From: Leptospira venezuelensis
GTDB taxonomy: Bacteria; Spirochaetota; Leptospiria; Leptospirales; Leptospiraceae
Direction of reading: 5' to 3'
NCBI RefSeq assembly: GCF_002150035.1
Contig: NZ_NETS01000010.1
Span: 1,426,001-1,490,000, forward strand
Length of the DNA stretch: 64,000 bases
The notes under the pieces are model-generated. The model was not told where the DNA came from. It did no database searches and saw only the letters and a program-made list of their open reading frames with translations. Both the position numbers and the translations under genes were made by a program. Below are positions 33,575 to 49,800 of this stretch, piece by piece. Every line of letters starts with the position of its first letter. The first letter of the stretch is position 1.

Positions 33575-34690
33575 TTATTTAGACTTATTTTTGCGGATTC
33601 TATTTCTGTATTCGGAAGGTGTAAATCCGGTTTCCTTTCGGAAAACCTCGTTAAAAGCGGATTTGGAGCCAAATCCTGAAGAGTAAGCAATAGACAATAG
33701 AACTTCAGCAGGATCTGATTCAATTTTCTTTTTGGCCTCTTCTACTCTATACTCGTTCAATAATTGGAAAAAATTTTTTCCAATCTCGTTGTTCAGATAT
33801 TCTGAAAGTTGGTGAGTACTGATCTCCAATTTACCTGCTAAAAATCCGAGGGTCAGGTCCTCTTTTAAGAATACCTTCTCCCTTTGGAATAGTGTTTCTA
33901 AGTTTTGTTTGATATCTTCCAGATCTAAACCATTCAATTGGGAAGCTCTGTATTTTTTCTCTTCTTCTACTACTCTTTGTACTTCTAAGAAAAATTCAGG
34001 GAATCCTTGGCGGAGAATGTATAAAGAGCATAAGAATATCCCAACTAAAGAACCAACTCCTTCTAAACCTCTTATGGATCCTAAAATTACGGAAATGAAT
34101 CCGTATAATAAAATGATTAAAATACAAATGCTTACTCCTAAAATAGTAAGCATTCTAGCATCCTTGTATATTACGGAAAATCTAAAGCCCCAAAATAAAC
34201 GAAAGAATGTGGAAAGTAAGAAGGCGAACATCACTCCCATTGTGGTCAGCACTGGAATTTTTAAGAATAATGGAAGACCTGTTTCTTGGAGACTTTTAAG
34301 TAATTCTATTTTTTCAGGACCTCCCGAAAAATAGAAAGGAGACATCCATAAAAATATTGCGAGTGCAGGAAGCATTTTCAGATAAAAAATCTTTTTGGAT
34401 TCTGGAGTGTTTCCCATAGCAAGAAGGAGATAACGTTCTATAAAAGGTCCCATGAGCCCTGAAACAGGGAGATGAGTGAGATACATTCCCGGAAAATGAA
34501 TGATCATCTTACAAGTTAGTAAAAATGCATGAGAGAGAAAGATCCCTACCAAGAAAAAAATAATCGCTAGTAAGTTTTGTTTTTCTCCTCTAGGTGAAGA
34601 GAAAACTTCTCCCAAGGAAAATAAAAACGCGAGTCCAATTGAAAAGACTAGAAAGAGGGATGTGTAAGATTGGATTCCAAACTCATTCAT
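33575..34690 (-). CDS. Membrane-bound AraC-family transcription regulator
   Basis: 371 residues from the ATG at 34690, which overlaps the vapC stop (ATGA). Seven or eight hydrophobic segments occupy residues ~10-245. The C-terminal ~100 residues form an AraC DNA-binding domain: TLGFLAGKLEISTHQLSEYLN, then VEEAKKKIE and VLLSIAYSSGFGSKSAFNEVFRKETGFTPSEYRNR. Such membrane-sensor AraC proteins are common in Leptospira. The signal and targets are unknown; the hydroxylase gene downstream is the obvious candidate. Confidence 0.85.
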   Translation of the reverse strand: MNEFGIQSYTSLFLVFSIGLAFLFSLGEVFSSPRGEKQNLLAIIFFLVGIFLSHAFLLTCKMIIHFPGMYLTHLPVSGLMGPFIERYLLLAMGNTPESKKIFYLKMLPALAIFLWMSPFYFSGGPEKIELLKSLQETGLPLFLKIPVLTTMGVMFAFLLSTFFRLFWGFRFSVIYKDARMLTILGVSICILIILLYGFISVILGSIRGLEGVGSLVGIFLCSLYILRQGFPEFFLEVQRVVEEEKKYRASQLNGLDLEDIKQNLETLFQREKVFLKEDLTLGFLAGKLEISTHQLSEYLNNEIGKNFFQLLNEYRVEEAKKKIESDPAEVLLSIAYSSGFGSKSAFNEVFRKETGFTPSEYRNRIRKNKSK

Positions 34691-35058
34691 ATTGTAATTT
34701 CCGCGATGCCAACCTTCTCCGCTGCCTTTACTAAAGATTGGTCCGCAGAATATAATCTTGCACTTCCTAGGATACAACTTGCAAGCAAATGTGCGTCTAT
34801 CCAGCTGATTCCTAGTCCAGCCAGAGAATTTCTTTCTGAAAATATCATGGTCTCTTTATGGTTTGCGATCGGAACTTCTTTTAATTGGGCGTACTCTGTT
34901 AGAAAGGAGTTCTTATTTTTAAAATTTCCTAAACTGAGTTCTCCCTCTACCATAGGATGACGTCGCACCAGGCCAAGACCGAGCAATTCTACCAGTTTTG
35001 GATCCGACTTACGTAGATGATTGATCCAGACTGAGGTATCTACAAGTACCGCAGTCAT
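34687..35058 (-). CDS. vapC: PIN-domain ribonuclease toxin, VapC type
   Basis: 123 residues. VLVDTSVWINHL carries the first acidic residue, and the second is in EGELSLGNF near residue 39. ISWIDAHLLASC and LYSADQSL supply the remaining acidic residues of the Mg2+ site. VapC toxins cleave tRNA or rRNA. The start overlaps vapB by 4 bases and the stop overlaps the AraC gene by 4 bases, so the three genes should be translated in a coupled way. Confidence 0.9.
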   Translation of the reverse strand: MTAVLVDTSVWINHLRKSDPKLVELLGLGLVRRHPMVEGELSLGNFKNKNSFLTEYAQLKEVPIANHKETMIFSERNSLAGLGISWIDAHLLASCILGSARLYSADQSLVKAAEKVGIAEITI

Positions 35059-35258
35059 TTAGAGGATTTTTTGCGGATTGGACCTTCTGCTTTAGGATCG
35101 CTTCCACCTAGGAGAGCCATTCTTTCTGCGGATTTTTCTCGAATAAGTGCGCGCAATCCTTCTTGTACGAGACGTGTCTTTTCTTGGATCCCAGTATAGT
35201 CTTGGGCGCTGGAAATCAGCTCATCGGGAATATACAGAGTGGTTTTGACGGCTATCAT
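35055..35258 (-). CDS. vapB: VapB-type antitoxin
   Basis: 67 residues from the ATG at 35258 (MIAVKTTLYIPDEL), giving a ribbon-helix-helix N-terminus: TTLYIPDELISSAQDYTG followed by RLVQEGLRALIREKSAERMALLGG. The tail is basic and flexible as in antitoxins that wrap their toxin. A perfect promoter ends seven bases before this ATG, so the message is predicted leaderless. Palindromic sites around the promoter should be its own operator. Confidence 0.85.
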   Translation of the reverse strand: MIAVKTTLYIPDELISSAQDYTGIQEKTRLVQEGLRALIREKSAERMALLGGSDPKAEGPIRKKSSK

Positions 35259-35302
35259 ATATGGTAATATAAGGTGGTAAATGCCATATGTCAATGATAT
35301 GG
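35259..35302. promoter_or_regulatory. vapBC operator candidate (ATATGG/CCATAT repeats)
   Basis: Three half-sites: ATATGG (35259-35264), CCATAT (35284-35289), ATATGG (35297-35302). The last two make the palindrome CCATATGTCAATGATATGG across the -35 element, and the first covers the predicted transcription start. This fits repression by a VapB-VapC complex. Confidence 0.6.
35266..35294 (-). promoter_or_regulatory. vapBC promoter (TTGACA-17-TATATT), leaderless
   Basis: On the minus strand TTGACA (35294-35289), a 17-base spacer and TATATT (35271-35266) form a near-consensus sigma-70 promoter. The A of the vapB ATG lies eight bases past the -10, i.e. at the expected +1. Confidence 0.7.
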
Positions 35303-35665
<363 letters not shown>

Positions 35666-35673
35666 GTTCGAAT

Positions 35674-35744
<71 letters not shown>

Positions 35745-35786
35745 GAGTTATTCGCAGGTTCTTTGAGTTTAGGAAGGATTTATATA

Positions 35787-35969
35787 GTGAAGTTTGGCGC
35801 ATTTGTACAAGAATGTAGAGAAGAACTAAAAAAAGTTCAATGGCCGAATAGACAAGAGGTAATGCAGTCCACCATCGTTGTTCTAGTCACGGTGTTATTT
35901 TTCTCTGCCTTTCTATTCTTTTCGGATACTGCGATTGTGAAGCTTCTTACCGGATTCTGGAATCTGTAA
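35787..35969 (+). CDS. secE: Preprotein translocase subunit SecE
   Basis: 60 residues from GTG 35787, with AGGAAGGA eight bases upstream. The longer upstream frame runs into tRNA-Trp and is not real. ECREELKKVQWPNRQEVMQSTIVVL is the conserved amphipathic helix plus start of the single membrane segment. SecE clamps SecY in the inner membrane. It is followed by nusG as in most bacteria. Confidence 0.95.
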   Translation: MKFGAFVQECREELKKVQWPNRQEVMQSTIVVLVTVLFFSAFLFFSDTAIVKLLTGFWNL

Positions 35970-35985
35970 GAACTTAGGATTAAGT

Positions 35986-36540
35986 GTGATTATGATGGCT
36001 GATTTGAAATGGTATGCGTTACAGACTTATTCCGGTCACGAGAATAAGGTCCAGAAAAATCTGGAAAAGCTGATCCAACAGCGCAAGCTGGAGGAGAAGA
36101 TTTCTCAAGTGCGTATTCCAACCATGGAAGTCGCCGAGATGAAGAACGGCAAAAAGAAGGTCACTAAGAAGAAACTTATGCCGGGCTATGTTCTTGTTGA
36201 AATGGATATGGACGAAGACCTTCGATTCATGATCCAAAGTCTTCCCTCAGTTTCTACTTTTGTAGGATCGAAAGATGGGGGACCTGAACCTCTTTCCGTT
36301 GACGAAGTGAAAAATCTTTTCGTGGAAACTGGAGAGTTCCAATCAGAGGAGCCAGTTACTCCTAGATTGTTGTTTAAAGTGGGAGATAGCCTGAAGATTA
36401 TCGATGGCCCTTTCGCGAATTTTACTGGAGTCGTAGACGAGATCTTCCCAGACAAAGGAAGACTCAGAGTGAAGGTGGAGATTTTCGGACGCTCTACCCC
36501 TGTGGAATTAGATTATCTACAGGTCAAAACCGAACCCTGA
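35986..36540 (+). CDS. nusG: Transcription elongation/antitermination factor NusG
   Basis: 184 residues. KWYALQTYSGHENKVQKNLEKL begins the NGN domain that binds the RNA-polymerase clamp, GYVLVEMDMD follows, and the KOW domain is VGDSLKIIDGPFANFTGVVDEI near residues 125-145. It promotes processive transcription and couples to ribosomes or Rho. Starts at GTG 35986, ATG 35992 or ATG 35995 are possible; AGGA is best spaced for the GTG. Confidence 0.95.
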   Translation: MIMMADLKWYALQTYSGHENKVQKNLEKLIQQRKLEEKISQVRIPTMEVAEMKNGKKKVTKKKLMPGYVLVEMDMDEDLRFMIQSLPSVSTFVGSKDGGPEPLSVDEVKNLFVETGEFQSEEPVTPRLLFKVGDSLKIIDGPFANFTGVVDEIFPDKGRLRVKVEIFGRSTPVELDYLQVKTEP

Positions 36541-36556
36541 CCGGTGGGAGAACCGG
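36541..36556 (+). other. Small hairpin between nusG and rplK
   Basis: CCGGT-(GGGAGA)-ACCGG, beginning directly after the nusG stop and 25 bases before the rplK ATG. It might take part in ribosomal-protein feedback control, but I see no clear L1-binding consensus. Confidence 0.3.
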
Positions 36557-36581
36557 GAGAAACAAATAAGGTGTTTCGCCA

Positions 36582-37010
36582 ATGGCAGCAAAAAAAGTAG
36601 TAAAGCAGATTAAGCTCCAGGTTGAAGCCGGCAAGGCCAACCCTGCTCCTCCAGTCGGACCGGCTCTCGGTCAGGCAGGATTGAACATCATGGAGTTCTG
36701 CAAGCAGTTCAACGAAAGAAGTAAGTCCCAGATTGGGTACAAACTTCCAGTTGTAATTACAGTATTCTCCGACAGGAGTTTTACATTCATTACCAAGTCT
36801 CCTCCGGCAGCTCTTCTAGTTAAGAAAGCAATCGGATTAGAGTCTGGTTCCGCAACTCCTCATACCACTAAGGTAGGGAAGATTTCTCGTACGCAATTAG
36901 AAGAAATTGCTAAAACCAAAATGGAAGACTTAAACGCGAATGATCTGGACGCAGCTGTTCAAATTATCGCTGGGACTTGTCGTTCTATGGGCGTTACGGT
37001 AGAGGGTTAA
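36582..37010 (+). CDS. rplK: 50S ribosomal protein L11
   Basis: 142 residues. IKLQVEAGKANPAPPVGPALGQAGLNIMEFCKQFN is the L11 N-terminal domain, and the C-terminal domain ends in AGTCRSMGVTVEG. L11 binds the GTPase-associated region of 23S rRNA and is needed for the stringent response through RelA. It is three bases from rplA, as in the standard L11-L1 operon. Confidence 0.98.
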   Translation: MAAKKVVKQIKLQVEAGKANPAPPVGPALGQAGLNIMEFCKQFNERSKSQIGYKLPVVITVFSDRSFTFITKSPPAALLVKKAIGLESGSATPHTTKVGKISRTQLEEIAKTKMEDLNANDLDAAVQIIAGTCRSMGVTVEG

Positions 37011-37013
37011 TTC

Positions 37014-37706
<693 letters not shown>

Positions 37707-37732
37707 GGGTGTAGTAGACGGGAGTAGGAACA

Positions 37733-38266
37733 ATGCCCAGCCAGGAAAAAATTGAAGCAGTTGCCGAGTTAAAAGGCAGATTAGAAAAACGTAGCGACTT
37801 TATCCTAGCCAGCTACAGCGGACTCACAGTAGAAGAGATTACAAATCTTCGCGCGAAACTTCGTAAAGAAGGTTCCGAGATGAAAGTGATCAAGAACAAT
37901 CTCTTTCTACTCGCACTTAAAGAATCCGAGAAGCATAAGGATAAGAACATCGCCTTTGGATCCGAATACCAAGGACCTCTAGCGGCGATTTTCTCTGACG
38001 CGAATCTTCCAAATGCAGCGAAGATCCTAAAAGAATACGCTAAGACGAATAAAAATCTTATTCTGAAAGCGGGTTACTTAGACGGATCCGTTCTGAACGC
38101 GGATGATGTGGAAGCAATCGCAGGTCTTCCGTCAAGAGAGCAACTCTTGGCTCAGATCGCTGGTGGTATTAACGGTCCGGCAAGAAGCATCGCTTCTGGT
38201 CTGAATCAAATTATCGCTGGTCTTGCAAGAGCTATCCAAGCTGTCGCAGAGAAGAACAATCAGTAA
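37733..38266 (+). CDS. rplJ: 50S ribosomal protein L10
   Basis: 177 residues. The N-terminal globular part (EKIEAVAELKGRLEKRSDFILASYSGLTVEEI) binds 23S rRNA with L11. The helical C-terminus (ARSIASGLNQIIAGLARAIQAVAEKNNQ) carries the L12 dimers. It is followed 58 bases later by rplL. Confidence 0.97.
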   Translation: MPSQEKIEAVAELKGRLEKRSDFILASYSGLTVEEITNLRAKLRKEGSEMKVIKNNLFLLALKESEKHKDKNIAFGSEYQGPLAAIFSDANLPNAAKILKEYAKTNKNLILKAGYLDGSVLNADDVEAIAGLPSREQLLAQIAGGINGPARSIASGLNQIIAGLARAIQAVAEKNNQ

Positions 38267-38324
38267 GAACCAATTTTAGTAAGTAAGTAGTTTAAAGGAC
38301 CAAACGGAATCAAAGGAGCACAAA

Positions 38325-38708
38325 ATGTCTACCACTGAAGCGTTATTAGAGCAACTCGGCAAACTTACCCTTGTGGAAGCAGCCGACCTAGTTAAAAAAA
38401 TGGAGGAGAAGTTCGGAATTTCCGCAGCGGCTCCAGTAGCAGTAGCAGCTGCAGCACCAGCAGGTGGCGGAGCAGCGGCAGCAGATGAGCCTGCTTCCTT
38501 CAACGTTGTATTGAAAGGTTTCGGCGATAAAAAAATCGAAGTTATCAAGGTTGTTCGCGAGATCACTGGTCTTGGCTTGAAAGAAGCAAAAGATCTAGTA
38601 GAAGCTGGCGGAAAGTCTGTTAAAGACGGCGTTGCGAAAGCAGAAGCTGACGACATCAAAAAGAAATTAGAAGCTGTCGGAGCTCAAATCGAACTTAAGG
38701 CTGTCTAA
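38325..38708 (+). CDS. rplL: 50S ribosomal protein L7/L12
   Basis: 127 residues with the N-terminal dimerisation helix, an Ala/Gly-rich hinge (residues ~35-52) and the C-terminal factor-binding domain (FNVVLKGFGDKKIEVIKVVREITGLGLKEAKDLV). AAAGGAGCACAAA precedes the ATG. It recruits elongation factors to the ribosome. Confidence 0.98.
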   Translation: MSTTEALLEQLGKLTLVEAADLVKKMEEKFGISAAAPVAVAAAAPAGGGAAAADEPASFNVVLKGFGDKKIEVIKVVREITGLGLKEAKDLVEAGGKSVKDGVAKAEADDIKKKLEAVGAQIELKAV

Positions 38709-38744
38709 TCAGGGAGCCGAGGCTTTGTCTCCTCGATATCTGAT
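38708..38744 (+). other. Hairpin after rplL
   Basis: Outer arms ATCAG (38708-38712) / CTGAT (38740-38744) and inner arms CGAGG (38718-38722) / CCTCG (38731-38735). There is no T run. It could protect the L12 message or act as an RNase processing site together with the next hairpin. Confidence 0.5.
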
Positions 38745-38760
38745 TAAAATCCTTTCACTC

Positions 38761-38804
38761 AGGCAAGGAGGCCAGCGTACTTCCTTGCCTTATTGCATTT
38801 TTTC
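38761..38804 (+). terminator. Partial terminator/attenuator between rplL and rpoB
   Basis: AGGCAAGGA (38761-38769) pairs perfectly with TCCTTGCCT (38782-38790), followed by TATTGCATTTTTT. The interrupted T tract suggests incomplete termination, which would lower rpoBC relative to ribosomal-protein expression, as known for the E. coli rplL-rpoB attenuator. Confidence 0.6.
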
Positions 38805-38843
38805 GCGCAGTTATAATTTTCCATCATCCCAGGGAGCACACGA

Positions 38844-42524
<3,681 letters not shown>

Positions 42525-42539
42525 GGGAAGTAAGGTAGC

Positions 42540-46745
<4,206 letters not shown>

Positions 46746-46763
46746 AGGAAAGCTTTACAATAG

Positions 46764-46805
46764 AGCAGGGTCGGAAGAACTGGTAAAATAGGTCACCGGC
46801 CTGCT
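46764..46805 (+). other. Inverted repeat between rpoC and rpsL
   Basis: AGCAGGGTCGG (46764-46774) pairs, with a small bulge, with CCGGCCTGCT (46796-46805). It has no T run, so it does not look like a terminator, and could be a processing or feedback site in front of rpsL. Confidence 0.35.
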
Positions 46806-46820
46806 AAAAAGAAGAAACTC

Positions 46821-47195
46821 ATGCCTACAATTAGCCAACTTATACGTCACGGCAGGAAGAAACAGGTTAACAAATCTAAATCTCCTGCATTAAAAAGCAG
46901 TCCTCAACGTAGAGGCGTTTGCACGAAGGTGACAACCTTCACACCGAAAAAACCTAACTCAGCTTTGAGAAAAGTTGCAAGGGTTCGTTTAACAACCGGT
47001 ATCGAAGTGACCGCTTATATTCCCGGTGAGGGACATAACCTGCAAGAGCACAACGTTGTTCTTATCCGCGGGGGAAGGGTAAAAGACCTTCCAGGGGTTC
47101 GTTATCATATTATCCGTGGTACCTTGGATACTCTCGGTATCGATAAACGTCGTAAGAGTCGTTCTAAGTATGGAACGAAAAAACCTAAGGCGTAA
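46821..47195 (+). CDS. rpsL: 30S ribosomal protein S12
   Basis: 124 residues. TPKKPNSALRKVARVRL and GGRVKDLPGVRYH contain the two lysines (E. coli 42 and 87 region) changed in streptomycin-resistant mutants; both are wild type here. S12 helps decoding in the A site. Confidence 0.98.
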   Translation: MPTISQLIRHGRKKQVNKSKSPALKSSPQRRGVCTKVTTFTPKKPNSALRKVARVRLTTGIEVTAYIPGEGHNLQEHNVVLIRGGRVKDLPGVRYHIIRGTLDTLGIDKRRKSRSKYGTKKPKA

Positions 47196-47207
47196 GGGAG
47201 TTTAGGA

Positions 47208-47681
47208 ATGTCTAGAAGAAGAGGAAAAGTAGAACCGCGCAAGATCCAACCGGATTCGGTTTATGGAGATGCAAACATCGCGAAGTTTATCAACTGCTTG
47301 ATGTTGGACGGAAAAAAATCCGTAGCAGAATCTTTGTTTTATGACGCTCTGGATCTGATCCAAAAGAAGACTGGAAACGATCCTTACGTAACTTTTAAAG
47401 AAGCATTAGAAAACGTTAAACCACAAGTGGAAGTAAAATCCCGCCGCGTGGGTGGTGTTACCTACCAAGTTCCGATCGAAGTTCGTCCGGAAAGACGTTT
47501 AGCTCTTGGAATCAGATGGTTAATCCGTTATTCCAGAGACAGAAACGAAAAGGGTATGGCTAACAAGCTTGCTGCAGAATTTATCGAGGCTCAAAAAGGC
47601 ACCGGAGCAGCAATTAAGAAGAAAGAAGATATCCGTAAAATGGCAGATGCTAACAAAGCATTCAGCCACTATCGCTGGTAA
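47208..47681 (+). CDS. rpsG: 30S ribosomal protein S7
   Basis: 157 residues. MSRRRGKVEPRKIQPDSVYGD, GGVTYQVPIEVRPERR and AIKKKEDIRKMADANKAFSHYRW are the family's conserved parts. S7 nucleates the 30S head. It is the last gene of the block; fusA and tuf, often next in other bacteria, are not here. Confidence 0.98.
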   Translation: MSRRRGKVEPRKIQPDSVYGDANIAKFINCLMLDGKKSVAESLFYDALDLIQKKTGNDPYVTFKEALENVKPQVEVKSRRVGGVTYQVPIEVRPERRLALGIRWLIRYSRDRNEKGMANKLAAEFIEAQKGTGAAIKKKEDIRKMADANKAFSHYRW

Positions 47682-47735
47682 GAATCTTTTAACTTATAGT
47701 TTGCGGTTGCATGAGACCGCGAACAGGTTTAATGA

Positions 47736-47763
47736 AGGGACTCCTAAAAGAGTCCCTTTTTTA
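47736..47763 (+). terminator. Rho-independent terminator after rpsG
   Basis: AGGGACTC-(CTAAAA)-GAGTCCCT is a perfect 8-pair stem followed by six T residues. It ends the long tRNA-to-rpsG block. Confidence 0.92.
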
Positions 47764-47833
47764 TTTCTCTATGCCTAATCAGATTTCCTGCTTCTTTTAT
47801 GGACAAAAGAATTTCTTTGGAAAGAATCAGGTC

Positions 47834-48961
47834 ATGGGACAAAAACTTTCTATCTTATATCTATTCTTTATAATACTTTCACTTTCCTGCGGAGGACCTT
47901 ACGTAAAAATTCCGGATTCCGCTGAAATAGGAAAAGAATACCCTTTTCCAGAAGAAGAATCTATCGCTAAGCGAACTTTGGAACTGACTCTCACTTCCCT
48001 TAAGGAATCGTATAAAGATGGGGCCGTTGTAAGAAGGGATGCGCATCCTAAACATCATGGCTGTGTGGCTGCTACTTTTACTGTAAAAAAGGATCTAGAC
48101 TCTCAGTTTAGATTGGGAGTTTTCCAGCCAGGGAAATCATATCAAAGTTTAATTCGTTTTTCTAATGGATCTCAAAAACCGAAAGCAGATCTGGAAGGGG
48201 ATATTCGAGGTGTAGGGATCAAACTTTTTGATATTCCCGGAAAGAAAATCCTAAGCGAGGAAGCAAAAGAGACAACTCAAGATTTCTTGCTGATCAATCA
48301 TCCTGTTCTTCCCGTTGGTGCGCCTGATGAATACTTGGCTTTATTTGAAGCTGCGTTTGCAGGAAAACCAGGTTCTTATTTTTTTGGCTGGAATCCATTT
48401 GGATGGAAGTTAGGCGGCCTTTCCAAAGTGAGAGCCATCCGTGGCAAAAAAATCTCCAGTCCATTAGAAATTCGTTATTGGTCTACCACTCCGTATGCTT
48501 TTGGAGAAGGTAGGGCAGTTAAATATTCTGTAAAACCGTGTTCTGAAACAAAATCGGAAATCCCTGATAGTCCAACCGAAAACTATCTAAGAGATACAAT
48601 GAGTAAACAACTGAAGGAATCTTCCGCTTGTTTCACTTTTATGGTCCAAATCCAAAAAGATCCTAAGTCTATGCCGGTAGAAGATCCGGCCATTGTTTGG
48701 GATGAAGAAGTTTCTCCATTTTATCCTGTTGCAGATATCTTGATACCTAAGCAGGAATTTACAAATGAAAAGATGGATTCACTTTGTGAAAACGTATCTT
48801 ACACTCCTTGGCATTCTCTCCAAGAGCATAGACCGTTAGGCGGAATTAATCGAGTTAGAAAATCTGTTTATCAAGCGATTTCCGATTATAGACATGGGCA
48901 GAATAAAACCCAGAGAAAGGAAATAGATAAGAAGGATATTCCTTCTAAATTAATTCCTTAA
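47834..48961 (+). CDS. Catalase-fold lipoprotein
   Basis: 375 residues from the ATG at 47834 (MGQKLSILYLFFII), which gives a signal peptide with lipobox LSLSC; the frame continues upstream through the rpsG terminator and that part is not coding. The heme-catalase core is recognisable in RRDAHPKHHGCVAATF, SLIRFSNGSQ, DIRGVGIKLFD and the C-terminal YTPWHSLQEHRPLGGINRVRKSVYQAISDYRH. It belongs to the small catalase-related group (like allene-oxide-synthase or SrpA types) rather than true catalase. It is probably a lipid-anchored heme peroxidase outside the inner membrane. Confidence 0.8.
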   Translation: MGQKLSILYLFFIILSLSCGGPYVKIPDSAEIGKEYPFPEEESIAKRTLELTLTSLKESYKDGAVVRRDAHPKHHGCVAATFTVKKDLDSQFRLGVFQPGKSYQSLIRFSNGSQKPKADLEGDIRGVGIKLFDIPGKKILSEEAKETTQDFLLINHPVLPVGAPDEYLALFEAAFAGKPGSYFFGWNPFGWKLGGLSKVRAIRGKKISSPLEIRYWSTTPYAFGEGRAVKYSVKPCSETKSEIPDSPTENYLRDTMSKQLKESSACFTFMVQIQKDPKSMPVEDPAIVWDEEVSPFYPVADILIPKQEFTNEKMDSLCENVSYTPWHSLQEHRPLGGINRVRKSVYQAISDYRHGQNKTQRKEIDKKDIPSKLIP

Positions 48962-49022
48962 ACGCTCGTTCTCCATTGAGTTAGGCTAAGTCATATAAAC
49001 CTGGCTTAACTATTGGTAATTT

Positions 49023-49787
49023 ATGATACACAAACTTTTGGCGATCTTTTTGATTCTCTGCGGAATCTATTCAAACCTTTTCGCAGAGAATAGAGCCACT
49101 CTCCAATTAAAAAAAGAAACTATATTAGGAATCTATTGGGGACCGGAGAATAGAACATTCGGTTGGTATTTAGAATTCAGAGAAGACTTTACATTTTTCG
49201 AAAATTACGATGGAGATGGATGCGGAGGATACTCCGGAACTTATAAGATAGAATCGGATAAGATCATATTGAAGGCTTCCGAAGATGAAGTGTGTAAGCC
49301 AAATGATTTTCAAGCCAATCGAACCTGTCGAATTGTTCCTACAAAATATTCTCTCCGTTATTATGCAAAATTATACTGTTCTAATGATGCAAACTACTTT
49401 GGCGGATTTCTTCTTCCTGAATCCACAGATAGAAAGATCGAAGGTATTCCAGTTAAGACCATTCCAGGAAAAGCAAAATACTTATCCAAATCAAGTCCGG
49501 CAAGGATAGGCCCAGGTTATGAATTTCCATCTATAATTTGTAATACTAATGAAGATGATAAAAGGATCCAAACGGATAGATTCCCAGAAAAATCGAAATT
49601 AGTGCTCCTTGCAAAAACGGAAGGAAGTAAAGATCCTAAAGGAAAATCCGAAATTTGGTTTTACGCGGATATTCCTTTAGATTGGGGAGGAGGCTGCTTT
49701 TATAAGGGTAGAGGTTATACTAGCGCTTGGTTTCCTAAATCAGTTCTATTCGATATGGCTGAATCGAAGATCGAATCGTATGATTGA
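49023..49787 (+). CDS. Secreted protein of unknown function
   Basis: 254 residues with a signal peptide ending near NLFA. Cysteines occur in pairs (DGCGGYSG, VCKPND, RTCRIV, LYCSND, IICNTN, GGCFYKG) and probably form disulfides. The second half (AKYLSKSSPARIGPGYEFPSIICN, then KLVLLAKTEG) loosely resembles a bacterial SH3 domain. No family is certain. It faces the next minus-strand gene tail-to-tail across 13 bases. Confidence 0.65.
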   Translation: MIHKLLAIFLILCGIYSNLFAENRATLQLKKETILGIYWGPENRTFGWYLEFREDFTFFENYDGDGCGGYSGTYKIESDKIILKASEDEVCKPNDFQANRTCRIVPTKYSLRYYAKLYCSNDANYFGGFLLPESTDRKIEGIPVKTIPGKAKYLSKSSPARIGPGYEFPSIICNTNEDDKRIQTDRFPEKSKLVLLAKTEGSKDPKGKSEIWFYADIPLDWGGGCFYKGRGYTSAWFPKSVLFDMAESKIESYD

Positions 49788-49800
49788 GGCAACTTTGCAG

